Assembly: GCA_040756655.1 (NCBI GenBank)
Contig: JBFLYN010000009.1
Coordinates: 22,338-86,337 of the forward strand
From: JBFLYN01 sp040756655
GTDB lineage: Bacteria; Bacillota; Sulfobacillia; UBA8153
Length of the DNA stretch: 64,000 bases
Reading direction: 5' to 3'
Each line of letters starts with the position of its first letter. Positions within the stretch are counted from its first letter, which is position 1. This document shows, piece by piece, positions 26,166-34,539 of this stretch. Both the position numbers and the translations under genes were made by a program. The notes beneath the pieces were generated by a model. The model worked only from the letters and a program-made list of their open reading frames with translations, was not told the origin of the DNA and made no database searches.

Positions 26166-27413
26166 CTACTCCACATACAGGGGAAAGCGAGCGCACATCT
26201 CCAGGACTTCCTGCTTGATCTTGGCCAGGGTTTCCGGGTCCTTGCGGGCCTGTATGGCCCGGTCGATGCACGAGGCAATGAACTCCATCTCTGCCCGGCC
26301 CATCCCACGGGTGGTGACGGCGGGAGTCCCGATGCGGATGCCACTGGTTACCATGGGGCTTTTGGTCTCAAAGGGGATGGTGTTCTTGTTGACGGTGATC
26401 CCCACTTCGTCCAGCACGGCCTCGGCCGTCTTGCCGGTTACATTCTTGTTGGTAAGGTCCACCAGCATCAGGTGGTTATCAGTGCCGCCCGAAACCAGCC
26501 TAAAACCGCGTTCCACCAGTGCATTGGCCAAGGCCTGAGCGTTTTGGATGATGCGCTCTTGGTACGCCTTGAACTCGGGAGTCAAGGCCTCGCCGAAGGC
26601 CACGGCCTTGGCCGCGATGATGTGCATGAGCGGCCCACCCTGGATGCCGGGGAACACGGCCTTGTCAATGTCCTTGGCATACTCCTCCCTGCAGAGGATC
26701 ATGCCACCCCGGGGCCCCCTCAGGGTCTTGTGGGTGGTGGTAGTGACATAATCGGCATGGGGCACCGGCGACGGGTGAAGGCCTGCGGCCACCAGCCCGG
26801 CAATGTGGGCCATGTCCACCATGAAGCTGGCCCCGACCTCCCGGGCGATGGAACCAAGGACGGCAAAGTCGATGATGCGGGGATAAGCGCTGGCCCCGGC
26901 CACGATCAGCTTGGGACGGTGCTCTCGCGCCAGGTGCAGGACCTGGTCATAGTCCAGCCTCTCGTCCTTGGGATTGACACCGTAGGGCACAAACCGGAAA
27001 TATTTGCCCGACAGGTTCACCGGGCTACCGTGGGTGAGGTGGCCGCCGTGGCTTAGGTTCATGCCCAGCACCGTATCGCCCGGTTCCAGCGCGGCAAAGT
27101 ACACGGCGGTGTTGGCCTGGGCGCCCGAGTGGGGTTGGACATTGGCGTGACCGGCCCCGAAAAGCTCCTTGGCCCGGTCCCGGGCCAGATCCTCAACTAC
27201 GTCCACGTGCTCGCAGCCACCGTAGTAGCGGCGGCCGGGGTAGCCCTCGGCATACTTGTTGGTAAGAACCGTGCCCGCCGCTTCCAGCACGGCGCGGCTG
27301 ACGAGGTTTTCCGATGCGATGAGCTCCACTACTTCCGCCTGCCGCCGCTTTTCGTTCTGGCAGGCCTCGAAAACGGCGGGATCCTGCAATTGCAGGGGCT
27401 TGTTCACAGACAT
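26166..27413 (-). CDS. glyA: Serine hydroxymethyltransferase
   Basis: 415 residues, full length. The PLP-binding Lys229 lies in VTTTTHKTLRGPRGG; ELIASENLVS, YAEGYPGRRYYGG and NVQPHSGAQAN are all conserved. It interconverts serine and glycine with tetrahydrofolate, feeding one-carbon metabolism. It begins 21 bases after the cysM-like gene and shares its sigma-54 promoter. The start is ATG at 27413 directly after GGAGGAGGT; a GTG two codons later is also possible. Confidence 0.96.
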   Translation of the reverse strand: MSVNKPLQLQDPAVFEACQNEKRRQAEVVELIASENLVSRAVLEAAGTVLTNKYAEGYPGRRYYGGCEHVDVVEDLARDRAKELFGAGHANVQPHSGAQANTAVYFAALEPGDTVLGMNLSHGGHLTHGSPVNLSGKYFRFVPYGVNPKDERLDYDQVLHLAREHRPKLIVAGASAYPRIIDFAVLGSIAREVGASFMVDMAHIAGLVAAGLHPSPVPHADYVTTTTHKTLRGPRGGMILCREEYAKDIDKAVFPGIQGGPLMHIIAAKAVAFGEALTPEFKAYQERIIQNAQALANALVERGFRLVSGGTDNHLMLVDLTNKNVTGKTAEAVLDEVGITVNKNTIPFETKSPMVTSGIRIGTPAVTTRGMGRAEMEFIASCIDRAIQARKDPETLAKIKQEVLEMCARFPLYVE

Positions 27414-27434
27414 ACCTCCTCCAGAATACCCTCC

Positions 27435-28385
27435 CTAGATCACCGGCGACCCCGGCGGTTCCAGCAACTTGGTGCTAAGGTAGCGATCGGCGCCGTCGGC
27501 GGCGATGGCCACGATGGTGGCCCCCGGGCCCAGCTGGCGGGCCAGTCTTAGGGCCCCGGCCACCGTGGTCCCGCTGGAGACCCCCACCAGGATGCCCTCG
27601 CGGCGGGCCAAAAGACGTGAGGCCTCCACGGCTTCCTCGTCGGTCACGGACAGGACCAGGTCCACCACGGTGGGGTCCAGGATGCCCGGCATGATGCCAT
27701 CGCCGATACCCTCTTGGATGTGGTGGCCCACCGGACCCTCGCCCAGAAGCGGGGCATTGGCGGGCTCCACCGCGACTACTCTGATCCCGGGCTTGAGTTC
27801 TTTCAATCGCCTGCCCGCTCCGGTGATGGTGCCGCCGGTGCCGATGCCGGCCACCAGCACGTCGACGGCCGGGCCCAGGTCGTTCCAGATCTCCATGGCC
27901 GTGCCCCGGGCGTGGGACAGGCAGTTGGCCGGGTTTTCGAATTGCTGTGGCACAAAAACCCGGGGATCCGATGCCTTCATTTCCATGACCCTGGCCACGC
28001 AGTTCTCGATGGTTTCCTTGATATCCTTCCCGGCCGGAGTGAGCTCCACTTCCGCTCCGTAGGCGCGGAGGAGTTTCCGGCGCTCCAGGCTCATGGTCTC
28101 GGGCATGCAGATGATCACCCGGTACCCCTTCACGGCACCGATCATGGCCAGGGCGATGCCCTGGTTGCCGCTGGTGGGTTCCACGATGATGGACCCCGGC
28201 CCCAACAGGCCCCGGCGTTCGGCGTCCTCGATCATGGCCAGGGCCGGCCTCACCTTTATGCTTCCACCGGGGTTGAAAGCCTCTACCTTAAGGTAGACGG
28301 TGGCCGCTCCTTCCCCGGGCAGGCGGTTGAGCCTGACCAGAGGGGTATTGCCCGCGTGCTGCAGGATGTTCTGGTATACGGCCAA
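27435..28385 (-). CDS. Cysteine synthase family protein (CysM/CysK-like)
   Basis: 316 residues of the O-acetylserine sulfhydrylase family: PLP Lys44 in NPGGSIKVRPAL, the substrate loop TSGNQGIALA, and the phosphate loop GIGTGGTITGAGRRLKE. The Lys is followed by Val-Arg-Pro instead of the usual Asp-Arg, as in several CysM-like branches, so the sulfur or carbon substrate may differ (cysteine, S-sulfocysteine or cystathionine). TTG start at 28385 behind GAGGAGGTG. It is the first gene after the sigma-54 promoter and is followed by glyA, linking serine supply to cysteine synthesis. Confidence 0.88.
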   Translation of the reverse strand: MAVYQNILQHAGNTPLVRLNRLPGEGAATVYLKVEAFNPGGSIKVRPALAMIEDAERRGLLGPGSIIVEPTSGNQGIALAMIGAVKGYRVIICMPETMSLERRKLLRAYGAEVELTPAGKDIKETIENCVARVMEMKASDPRVFVPQQFENPANCLSHARGTAMEIWNDLGPAVDVLVAGIGTGGTITGAGRRLKELKPGIRVVAVEPANAPLLGEGPVGHHIQEGIGDGIMPGILDPTVVDLVLSVTDEEAVEASRLLARREGILVGVSSGTTVAGALRLARQLGPGATIVAIAADGADRYLSTKLLEPPGSPVI

Positions 28386-28423
28386 GTTGCACCTCCTCTG
28401 CTGGCGTTCACCCGTCTACGTCT

Positions 28424-28439
28424 TGCAAACAGCATGCCA
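28424..28439 (-). promoter_or_regulatory. Sigma-54 (-24/-12) promoter of cysM-glyA
   Basis: On the minus strand the sequence TGGCATG-CTGT-TTGCA matches the sigma-54 consensus TGGCAYG-N4-TTGCW at every position. The invariant GG (28437-28438) and GC (28425-28426) have the required ten-base spacing. Predicted start of transcription is near 28413, leaving a short leader with GAGGAGGTG before the cysM-like gene. The sigma-54 activator gene ends about 90 bases upstream. Confidence 0.82.
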
Positions 28440-28452
28440 GCTACCGCGGGAC

Positions 28453-28490
28453 ACAAAAACGCAGCCCGGCCGCGGGTTTTTCGGCCGGGC
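28453..28490 (-). terminator. Intrinsic terminator after the sigma-54 activator gene
   Basis: GCCCGGCCG pairs with CGGCCGGGC (28464-28490) around a nine-base A-rich loop; on the minus strand it is followed by TGCG and a TTTTTG tract. It separates the activator transcript from the sigma-54 promoter downstream. Confidence 0.8.
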
Positions 28491-28529
28491 CGGGTCAGGC
28501 TTGTATCATTTTGATACGCTCTGTCCGTC

Positions 28530-30287
28530 TCACTCTGCGACCAGGGCATATTTTTTCAGCTTGCGGTACACCGTGGCCCGGCTTACGCCCAAAAGCCGGG
28601 CAATCCGGCTCTTATCGTGAAAACCCACGGCGGCAATGGCCCGGACGAGGGCCTGTCGCTCCTGTTCCTCCAGGGTGTCAAACCCGGGCACCCGGCCTTC
28701 TCCCGGGACCACGAACCGGCCGGGCAAATGCTCCGCCAGGATGCGCGGTCCATTCACCATGTTCACGGCATACTCGATGGCATTTTCCAGCTCGCGGACA
28801 TTCCCGGGCCAGGTGTAGGCCAAAAAGATCCGGAGCACCGCACCGTCCAGCTCCAGCGCGGGTTTTCCCAGGGACCTCCCGTACTTGTCCACGAAGTACT
28901 GGGCCAGGACCGGGATATCCCCCTTCCTCTGGCGGAGGGGCGGTACCACCAGCGGGATGACGCTCAGGCGGTAGTAAAGGTCGGGCCTGAACTCCTTGCG
29001 GGCCATCATGGCTTCCAGGTCCCGGTTGGTGGCGGCGATGACCCGCACGTCCAACTCCACGCTGCGGGTCCCGCCCACTCGTTCTATGCTCCCTCCCTGC
29101 AAGACGCGGAGGAGCTTCCCCTGCAGGTGCAGGGGCAGATCCCCTACTTCGTCCAGGAAAATGGTGCCTTCGTCGGCCAGTTCGAATTTGCCGGGCTTGC
29201 CCCGCCGGCTGGCCCCGGTGAAGGCTCCTGGCTCATAGCCGAATAGCTCGCTTTCCAGCAGCATCTCGGGAATGGCCGCGCAGTTTACTGCTATGAACGG
29301 GCCCCGGCCCCTCCCGCTGGCCTGGTGGATGGCCCGGGCGAACAGTTCCTTGCCCGTACCGCTCTCACCGCTAATCAGGATGGTGGACTTTCCCGGCGCT
29401 GCCCGCCGGGCCGTGGCCACGGCACCCTGGAGGGCCGGGCTGGAACCGATGATCTCGGCAAAGGACGCCAGTGGTTGCTCGCCAGTCATCTGGTACACCA
29501 GGCGCCGCACTTTCCTGATATCGCGCAGCACGGCCACGGCCCCCACCAGGCGGTCCCGGTCGTAGATGGGGGTGCAGCTGGCCAGGCAGTGGGGGTGATT
29601 GGCAGACCCCAGGATCTCCCGGTCCAGCTGGCCGGTGCCCTTTTTGAGTACCTCCAGCAACGGAGAATCCGGGAAGAAGTCCTCCAGTCCAGCTCCTAGC
29701 AACCTGCTTCGCTCCACTCTCAACAGGGCCTCGGCGGCGGCGTTGTACGATATGACCTTGCCCGCCTGGTCCACGGCCAGCAGTCCCTCGTGCACCGCCT
29801 CTACGATGCCCCTGAGCTGGCCGGCCTGGCGCACCAGTTGGAGGCGCGCCGATTCCTCGGCCACCTTGGCCGCGATCAGGTTGCACATCCTGGTCACAAA
29901 CTGCACGTGGGAACCGGTGTCTCCCGTGAGGATCCGGCGCTGGTCCTCGTCAAAGGCCACCAGCCCCATCACCCCCAGGACCTGCCCGTCCGCGGCCAGG
30001 ATGGGGCTGCAGACGTGGGCGGCTTCGTGACAGGCGGTAACCAGTTCGCAGTTTTGGCAGTGCTGCGACCGTACAGCTTCCGTAAGCACCACGGGCTTGC
30101 CCGTGGCCAGGGCGGCCTCAAAGGTGGAGCCCCGGGGCACGGTCTGTCCCAGGACGTGGCGGTAGCTGCCCGTGCCCGCCACCCGTCTGAGCCCGGAGTC
30201 GACCACCGTCACCTCGACTTTGAGTACCGCGGCAATGGCTTCGGCCACCTGCTGGATGGTACTGCAGATGTCGCCCAGGTCTACCAT
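28530..30287 (-). CDS. Sigma-54-dependent transcriptional activator (GAF-PAS-AAA+-Fis)
   Basis: 585 residues: an N-terminal GAF domain (about 10-140), a PAS domain (about 155-260), a sigma-54 interaction AAA+ domain with Walker A GESGTGKE (307-314), GAFTGA (354-359) and Walker B TIFLDE (375-380), and a C-terminal Fis helix-turn-helix (KSRIARLLGVSRATVYRKLKKY). GAFTGA confirms real sigma-54 contact. The GAF domain carries four Cys (77, 80, 86, 93) in a CxxC-x5-C-x6-C pattern that could bind a metal or sense redox state. It is followed by its terminator and then a sigma-54 promoter for cysM-glyA, its most likely target; control of the PTS operon is also possible. Confidence 0.92.
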   Translation of the reverse strand: MVDLGDICSTIQQVAEAIAAVLKVEVTVVDSGLRRVAGTGSYRHVLGQTVPRGSTFEAALATGKPVVLTEAVRSQHCQNCELVTACHEAAHVCSPILAADGQVLGVMGLVAFDEDQRRILTGDTGSHVQFVTRMCNLIAAKVAEESARLQLVRQAGQLRGIVEAVHEGLLAVDQAGKVISYNAAAEALLRVERSRLLGAGLEDFFPDSPLLEVLKKGTGQLDREILGSANHPHCLASCTPIYDRDRLVGAVAVLRDIRKVRRLVYQMTGEQPLASFAEIIGSSPALQGAVATARRAAPGKSTILISGESGTGKELFARAIHQASGRGRGPFIAVNCAAIPEMLLESELFGYEPGAFTGASRRGKPGKFELADEGTIFLDEVGDLPLHLQGKLLRVLQGGSIERVGGTRSVELDVRVIAATNRDLEAMMARKEFRPDLYYRLSVIPLVVPPLRQRKGDIPVLAQYFVDKYGRSLGKPALELDGAVLRIFLAYTWPGNVRELENAIEYAVNMVNGPRILAEHLPGRFVVPGEGRVPGFDTLEEQERQALVRAIAAVGFHDKSRIARLLGVSRATVYRKLKKYALVAE

Positions 30288-30367
30288 GGCAGACTCCCTT
30301 CTATCTCATAATGAGACCCAGTCCCGGCGCCAAGCCTCAAGGGTAAGGTGTGGGAAACGGCGGGGGC

Positions 30368-31369
30368 CTAGGTGGAAACCAAGGACAGCTGGACACCGCC
30401 TGGAGGCTGGTTGACCAGCTTGAGCAACGCTTCGGCGGCAAACTCGTCGGTGATGAGGATGTCCAGCCAGCCACCGGCCAGGCAGGCAGCTATGGCCCGG
30501 GACTTGGTGGCCCCGCTGGCCACGCCCACCACTCGCCGGGCCTGGCCCAGCTGGGAGAGCTCGACGGTGATGGCATGGTGAGCCGGTTCGGGGATCTCAC
30601 ACCCCAGGGAGTCCAGAAGCCGTGAACACAGGTCGGCTGCTACTTCCCGGCCGCTGTAGGCCTCGGCTTCACGCACCCGCCTGAGGTAGTCGGGGTTGGC
30701 CGTCTGAAAAATGGCGCCGATACCCACCAGCGCCCAGTCCAGGCCATCCCACAGCTGGAATGTGTCCCGGACCTTGGGATCGGACATTAGCGCCTGCTTG
30801 GTGGCGGCATCACCCACGCTGGCCGGCGCGTACAGGTGGTAACAGGTCCCTCCCAGGTGGGTAGCGGCCACCCGGGCCATCTCGCTCACCTGGAACTGGG
30901 CATCGTAATCGCCCAACCCGCCGGTGAGCGGGGCTATCTTCACGTCCAGGCGCTGCCGGCCCGACAGGTTGTTGACCAGGGCAAAGATAGTAGAACCCCG
31001 GCCGATGCCCACCACTTCCCCATCTTCCAGGTGCTCTTCAAAATACGCAGCCGCTACCGTGGCGGCCCGGAGGCGCGAAAGCTCCAGTTCGCGGGAGGAG
31101 GGCACCACTACGACTTCGTCCAGCATGGAATAGGCGGCCTTGAGCTGGCTGGCCAGGGCCTCTGCCCGGGACAGGGGATGCCTCACCTTGATGCTGACGA
31201 TCCCCATCTCGTGCGCCTGGGCCAAAAGCTTGGAGATGGCCGGCCGGGACAGGCCCAACCTGTCGGCTACCTGCTGCTGGGTGAGTTTCAGTTCGTAGTA
31301 TAGCTCCGCCACGTGCACCAGAAGACTCAGGTCGTCCTGGAGCCTGGGCCGGGTGTTCACTCGCGTCAC
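30368..31369 (-). CDS. SorC/DeoR-type sugar-binding transcriptional regulator
   Basis: 333 residues: an N-terminal helix-turn-helix (LTQQQVADRLGLSRPAISKLLAQA, split here as QQQVADRL and SRPAISKLL, about 30-55) and a SorC sugar-phosphate-binding domain with GIGRGSTIFALVNNL near 120, APLTGGLG near 145 and the GVASGATKS loop near 285. These regulators respond to phosphorylated sugars. It is the last gene of the PTS operon, which is therefore probably autoregulated by its own phosphorylated substrate. Confidence 0.9.
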   Translation of the reverse strand: MTRVNTRPRLQDDLSLLVHVAELYYELKLTQQQVADRLGLSRPAISKLLAQAHEMGIVSIKVRHPLSRAEALASQLKAAYSMLDEVVVVPSSRELELSRLRAATVAAAYFEEHLEDGEVVGIGRGSTIFALVNNLSGRQRLDVKIAPLTGGLGDYDAQFQVSEMARVAATHLGGTCYHLYAPASVGDAATKQALMSDPKVRDTFQLWDGLDWALVGIGAIFQTANPDYLRRVREAEAYSGREVAADLCSRLLDSLGCEIPEPAHHAITVELSQLGQARRVVGVASGATKSRAIAACLAGGWLDILITDEFAAEALLKLVNQPPGGVQLSLVST

Positions 31370-31381
31370 TCCTCCTTGGTG

Positions 31382-31615
31382 CTAGCCGCCTTCCACCGGG
31401 GCAAAGATGGTGAGCCGGTCTCCATCTTCCAGCTGGTGGCCGGTGGTGGTAAGTTGGCCATTCACCGCCACCTGCCAGACCTCCTCCCAGGGCAGGCCAA
31501 GACGGGCCACCAGGCAGGCCACCGTGGTGCCGGGCCCTAGCTCCAGGACCAGTGCCTGGACTCCTCCCGGGAGGTAATTCTTGAGCCCTCCGTAGGTCTC
31601 CACCGTGACCTGCAC
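31382..31615 (-). CDS. ThiS/MoaD family sulfur-carrier protein in the PTS-oxidoreductase operon
   Basis: 77 residues from GTG at 31615, placed by GGGAGGAACCTG. Beta-grasp fold features: VQVTVETYGGL, a VAVNGQL strand, and GDRLTIFAPVEGG ending in Gly-Gly. It lies 12 bases before the SorC gene and downstream of the PTS genes. In an operon with an aldehyde:ferredoxin oxidoreductase the simplest reading is a dedicated MoaD for the tungsten-bis-pterin cofactor. Confidence 0.8.
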   Translation of the reverse strand: MQVTVETYGGLKNYLPGGVQALVLELGPGTTVACLVARLGLPWEEVWQVAVNGQLTTTGHQLEDGDRLTIFAPVEGG

Positions 31616-31666
31616 CAGGTTCCTCCCACCGGCCGGGACGGGAAGGAGGTCCCGCCCCGGCACCCG

Positions 31667-32161
31667 CTATTTTCTTCCGGCCAGCACGTTGGCCAAGGAC
31701 ACGCCCTTTTCCTCTGCGACGATGCGGAACTCCACCTCGACTCCTTGATCGGAGAGGAGCTTGAGCATGTTGATTTCTTCCTGGGAAGCAGAGATATTCC
31801 GGTAGAGGCTCTTGCGACCGGGGCCGGCGCCCATGCCCCCCACGTTCAGGTGGGTGATGGCCACGCCCGCCGCCCTGAGGGCCACGGCCGCCGCCGGGTT
31901 CTTCATCAAGACGATGACCTTCTCGCCCGGCGCTGGCTCGCCCTTTAGCACTTCCACGGCGTCGGCTACGGTAAATGCCTCCACCGGTACGCCCGGGGGC
32001 GCCGCCATGGCCAGGATGTCCTGCATGAACGCGTCTTTGGCAACCTTGTCGTCAACGATGATGATGCGGTTGGCCGACAGGGCACGCATCCACACGGCTA
32101 CCACCTGACCGTGGATGAGCCGGTCGTCAACGCGGACCAGTGCCAGGTTTAACAACGTCAT
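31667..32161 (-). CDS. Mannose-family PTS component IIB
   Basis: 164 residues. The phosphorylated His17 sits in VDDRLIHGQVV, the IIB signature of the mannose/fructose/sorbose family. It takes phosphate from IIA and passes it to sugar entering through IIC/IID. Nine bases after the IIA gene. Confidence 0.95.
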   Translation of the reverse strand: MTLLNLALVRVDDRLIHGQVVAVWMRALSANRIIIVDDKVAKDAFMQDILAMAAPPGVPVEAFTVADAVEVLKGEPAPGEKVIVLMKNPAAAVALRAAGVAITHLNVGGMGAGPGRKSLYRNISASQEEINMLKLLSDQGVEVEFRIVAEEKGVSLANVLAGRK

Positions 32162-32170
32162 ACCTCCCTA

Positions 32171-32599
32171 TCAGCTCTTGTTCAGGCGGTGCATCACTTC
32201 GGCACCGTAGTCCATAACCCCTTCCAAGCCAGCCTGGAGGGCCTGCCGGGCCACGGAGGCCGCATCAAGGCCGCCCATGCGCGCTCCCAGGGCTTCCAGG
32301 AGCATGGGCAGGTTGGCCCCGGCCACGCAGTGGCAGCCCTTCTCCTTCACCAGCAAGGCGGACACGTTGGAAGGGGTCCCGCCCTTTACGTCCACCAGGA
32401 GCAGGAGCTGGTCGCTCCCGCTCACAGCGTCCGAGAGCCTCCGGTAGAAGGCTTCCGGGGTATCCTCCGGAAAAAGCTCCACGGCAACGAGCGCTTCCTG
32501 TTCCCCGAATATCATGCGCGATGCATCCACCAGACCGCTGGCAAACCTGCCATGGCCGGCCACAGCGATGGTCAGCACGGTATCAGCTCCGTCCCTCAC
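32171..32599 (-). CDS. Mannose-family PTS component IIA
   Basis: 142 residues with the phosphorylated His16 in AVAGHGRFASG and the LLLVDVKGGTPSN motif of family IIA domains. It is phosphorylated by HPr. GTG start at 32599, overlapping the stop of the dehydrogenase gene by four bases, so translation is coupled. IIA and IIB are separate proteins here, not a IIAB fusion. Confidence 0.94.
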   Translation of the reverse strand: MRDGADTVLTIAVAGHGRFASGLVDASRMIFGEQEALVAVELFPEDTPEAFYRRLSDAVSGSDQLLLLVDVKGGTPSNVSALLVKEKGCHCVAGANLPMLLEALGARMGGLDAASVARQALQAGLEGVMDYGAEVMHRLNKS

Positions 32600-33633
32600 A
32601 TAGTCACGATGACCCGGAAGGTCCCCGGCACAATGGCCTTCTTGAAGGCGTCATTGATGGAAGCCAGCGGCATGGTGCCGGCCACCAGGCCGGAGAGGTC
32701 GACGTGCCGGTGACTTACCAGGTTCACCGCCCGGGCAAAGTCGTTGCGGCTGGGGCTCACGGTGCCGATGAGGTGGTGCTCGGCATAGTGCAGGGCGTTG
32801 ATGTCAATGGGCACCTGCGCGCCGCCCGGCTGGTAGTACGAGGTGTAGATGACCACCCTGCCACCACCTGCCGTGTACGCAAAGACCTCGGGCACCAGCT
32901 GGGGCGGCCCGGAGGTGACAAACACTGCCTCGGCCCCAACTCCCTCGGTCAGGTCCTTGACCAGGGCCGCCACGTCCTGGGGCTCGACCACGTGGTCGGC
33001 CCCGTAGGCCAGGGCTTTCTCACGGCGGTCGGCCTCGGGCTCACTCACCACGACCCGGGCCCCACGCTGCCTTAGCAGCGCCGTGTGCAGAAGGCCCATG
33101 ACCCCCCCGCCGACCACCACCACGGTGTCGCCGAAGGTGACATTGCCCTTGTCGATGCTGCCGATGCAGCAGGCCACCGGCTCCACCAGCGCCGAACTGG
33201 CCAAGTCGGAGTCGGCGGCCAGCTTAAACACCTGGTAGCCGGGAACTACCATGTACTCGGCAAACCCGCCGGGACCGGGCGGGCGACCGGGGCGGTGCTG
33301 GCTCCGGATGTTAAGGCACCGGTTGTCCTGGTTTTTCCGGCAGGCGGCACACTGCCCGCAGCGGTTGATGCGGGAGACCGAAACCCGGTCCCCGACCTTC
33401 ACGTTGTTCCTTACCAGCGGGCCGATGGCGTCTACGGTGGCCACGATCTCATGACCCATGTAGGCCGGGTAGCGGCCACCGCGCTCTCCCCGGTAGACAC
33501 CCATTTCCGAAGTACATATGGCGCAAGCCCGGACTCTGACCCCGATCTCATCGGGCATGAGTTCAGGTTTCTCCCAGTCCACCAGCTCCACCGTTTCGGG
33601 AGCCGTCATCACAGCGATCTTGAAGGTAGCCAC
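32596..33633 (-). CDS. Zinc-dependent medium-chain polyol/alcohol dehydrogenase
   Basis: 345 residues. Catalytic zinc ligands Cys40 and His61-Glu62 (GHE), structural-zinc cysteines 92, 95, 98 and 106, and the NAD-binding VVVVGGGVMGLLH motif near 165. Sorbitol- and threonine-dehydrogenase-like. In this operon it probably oxidises a PTS-delivered polyol phosphate to a ketose phosphate for the aldolase next to it. The first 55 bases upstream of ATG hold no other gene; spacing to the aldolase is 11 bases. Confidence 0.9.
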   Translation of the reverse strand: MATFKIAVMTAPETVELVDWEKPELMPDEIGVRVRACAICTSEMGVYRGERGGRYPAYMGHEIVATVDAIGPLVRNNVKVGDRVSVSRINRCGQCAACRKNQDNRCLNIRSQHRPGRPPGPGGFAEYMVVPGYQVFKLAADSDLASSALVEPVACCIGSIDKGNVTFGDTVVVVGGGVMGLLHTALLRQRGARVVVSEPEADRREKALAYGADHVVEPQDVAALVKDLTEGVGAEAVFVTSGPPQLVPEVFAYTAGGGRVVIYTSYYQPGGAQVPIDINALHYAEHHLIGTVSPSRNDFARAVNLVSHRHVDLSGLVAGTMPLASINDAFKKAIVPGTFRVIVTM

Positions 33634-33644
33634 GGCTTTACCCC

Positions 33645-34496
33645 CTATGCCTTGCCGGCGGCACCCAGCAGCCGGATGCGGTCACGCACTACAGGAGCGG
33701 CGGCCTCGTTAGCGATCTTCCAGATGCGAGGGGCCATGAGTTTCTCCAGCGGGATGGTGTCCAGGATCTCTTTGGCCTTCTCACGAATGGGGATCTGGAG
33801 GTCGGTGAAGATGTTGACCTTGGAGATCCCAAAGGGCGGGGTAAGCTCGAGGCCCGGAGTTCCCGAACCGCCGTGGAGCACCAGGGGAAGCGGAACCACC
33901 TCGGCGATCTTCCGCAGCCGTTCCAAGTCGAGCTTGGGCTCATACTTGTACATCCCGTGGGCGGTGCCCACGGCCACGGCCAGCGCATCCACGCCGGTGA
34001 GTTCCACAAACCGGGCCGCCTCCTCGGGGTCAGTCAGGAACTTGGCCTTCTCTTCTTCGGTGGGCTCGTGGTCGGCAAGGCCCACGTGCCCCAGCTCCGC
34101 CTCGACAGAAACACCGCAAGCATGGGCAATGTCTACAATGCGCTTGGTGATGGCGACGTTTTCTGCAAACGGTTTTTCCGATGCATCGATCATCACCGAG
34201 GTGAACCCTGCGCGGATGCCCGCCATGATCACGTCAAAGGATTTGCCGTGGTCCAGGTGAAACGCCACCGGGACCCGGGCCCGCCTGGCGGCGACTTCCG
34301 CCATGGCCACCAGGTAGTCGGGGCCGTAGGTCTTGAGGGTGGGCTCGGCGGCTTCCATGAGGCAAGGGGCGTTTTCCCTCTCGCACACCTCCACCACCAC
34401 CTGGATGCTCTGCAGGTCGGTGATGTTGAAAGCCGGGACCGCGTATCCTTCACGGCGTGCTTTCTGCAGCATCTCTTTCATGTCAACCAAAGCCAT
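33645..34496 (-). CDS. Class II ketose-bisphosphate aldolase
   Basis: 283 residues from ATG at 34496, which has GGGAGG nine bases upstream. Zinc and active-site residues are in place: LDHG (Asp82, His83), Glu134 (VEAELGHVG), His180 (GTAHGMY) and His208 (LVLHGGSG). It resembles tagatose- or fructose-bisphosphate aldolases (GatY/FbaA). Products would be dihydroxyacetone phosphate and an aldehyde; the neighbouring oxidoreductase could then oxidise the aldehyde. Confidence 0.92.
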   Translation of the reverse strand: MALVDMKEMLQKARREGYAVPAFNITDLQSIQVVVEVCERENAPCLMEAAEPTLKTYGPDYLVAMAEVAARRARVPVAFHLDHGKSFDVIMAGIRAGFTSVMIDASEKPFAENVAITKRIVDIAHACGVSVEAELGHVGLADHEPTEEEKAKFLTDPEEAARFVELTGVDALAVAVGTAHGMYKYEPKLDLERLRKIAEVVPLPLVLHGGSGTPGLELTPPFGISKVNIFTDLQIPIREKAKEILDTIPLEKLMAPRIWKIANEAAAPVVRDRIRLLGAAGKA

Positions 34497-34539
34497 AGTT
34501 GTTTTGCCTCCCAGGTTCTTCAAAGATTCACCGATAGCG

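Noticed and set aside
30288..30367. Sigma-54 activator as the last gene of the PTS operon
   Set aside because: Possible, but an 80-base gap, a terminator after it and the consensus sigma-54 promoter next door point to cysM-glyA as the more direct target; left open.
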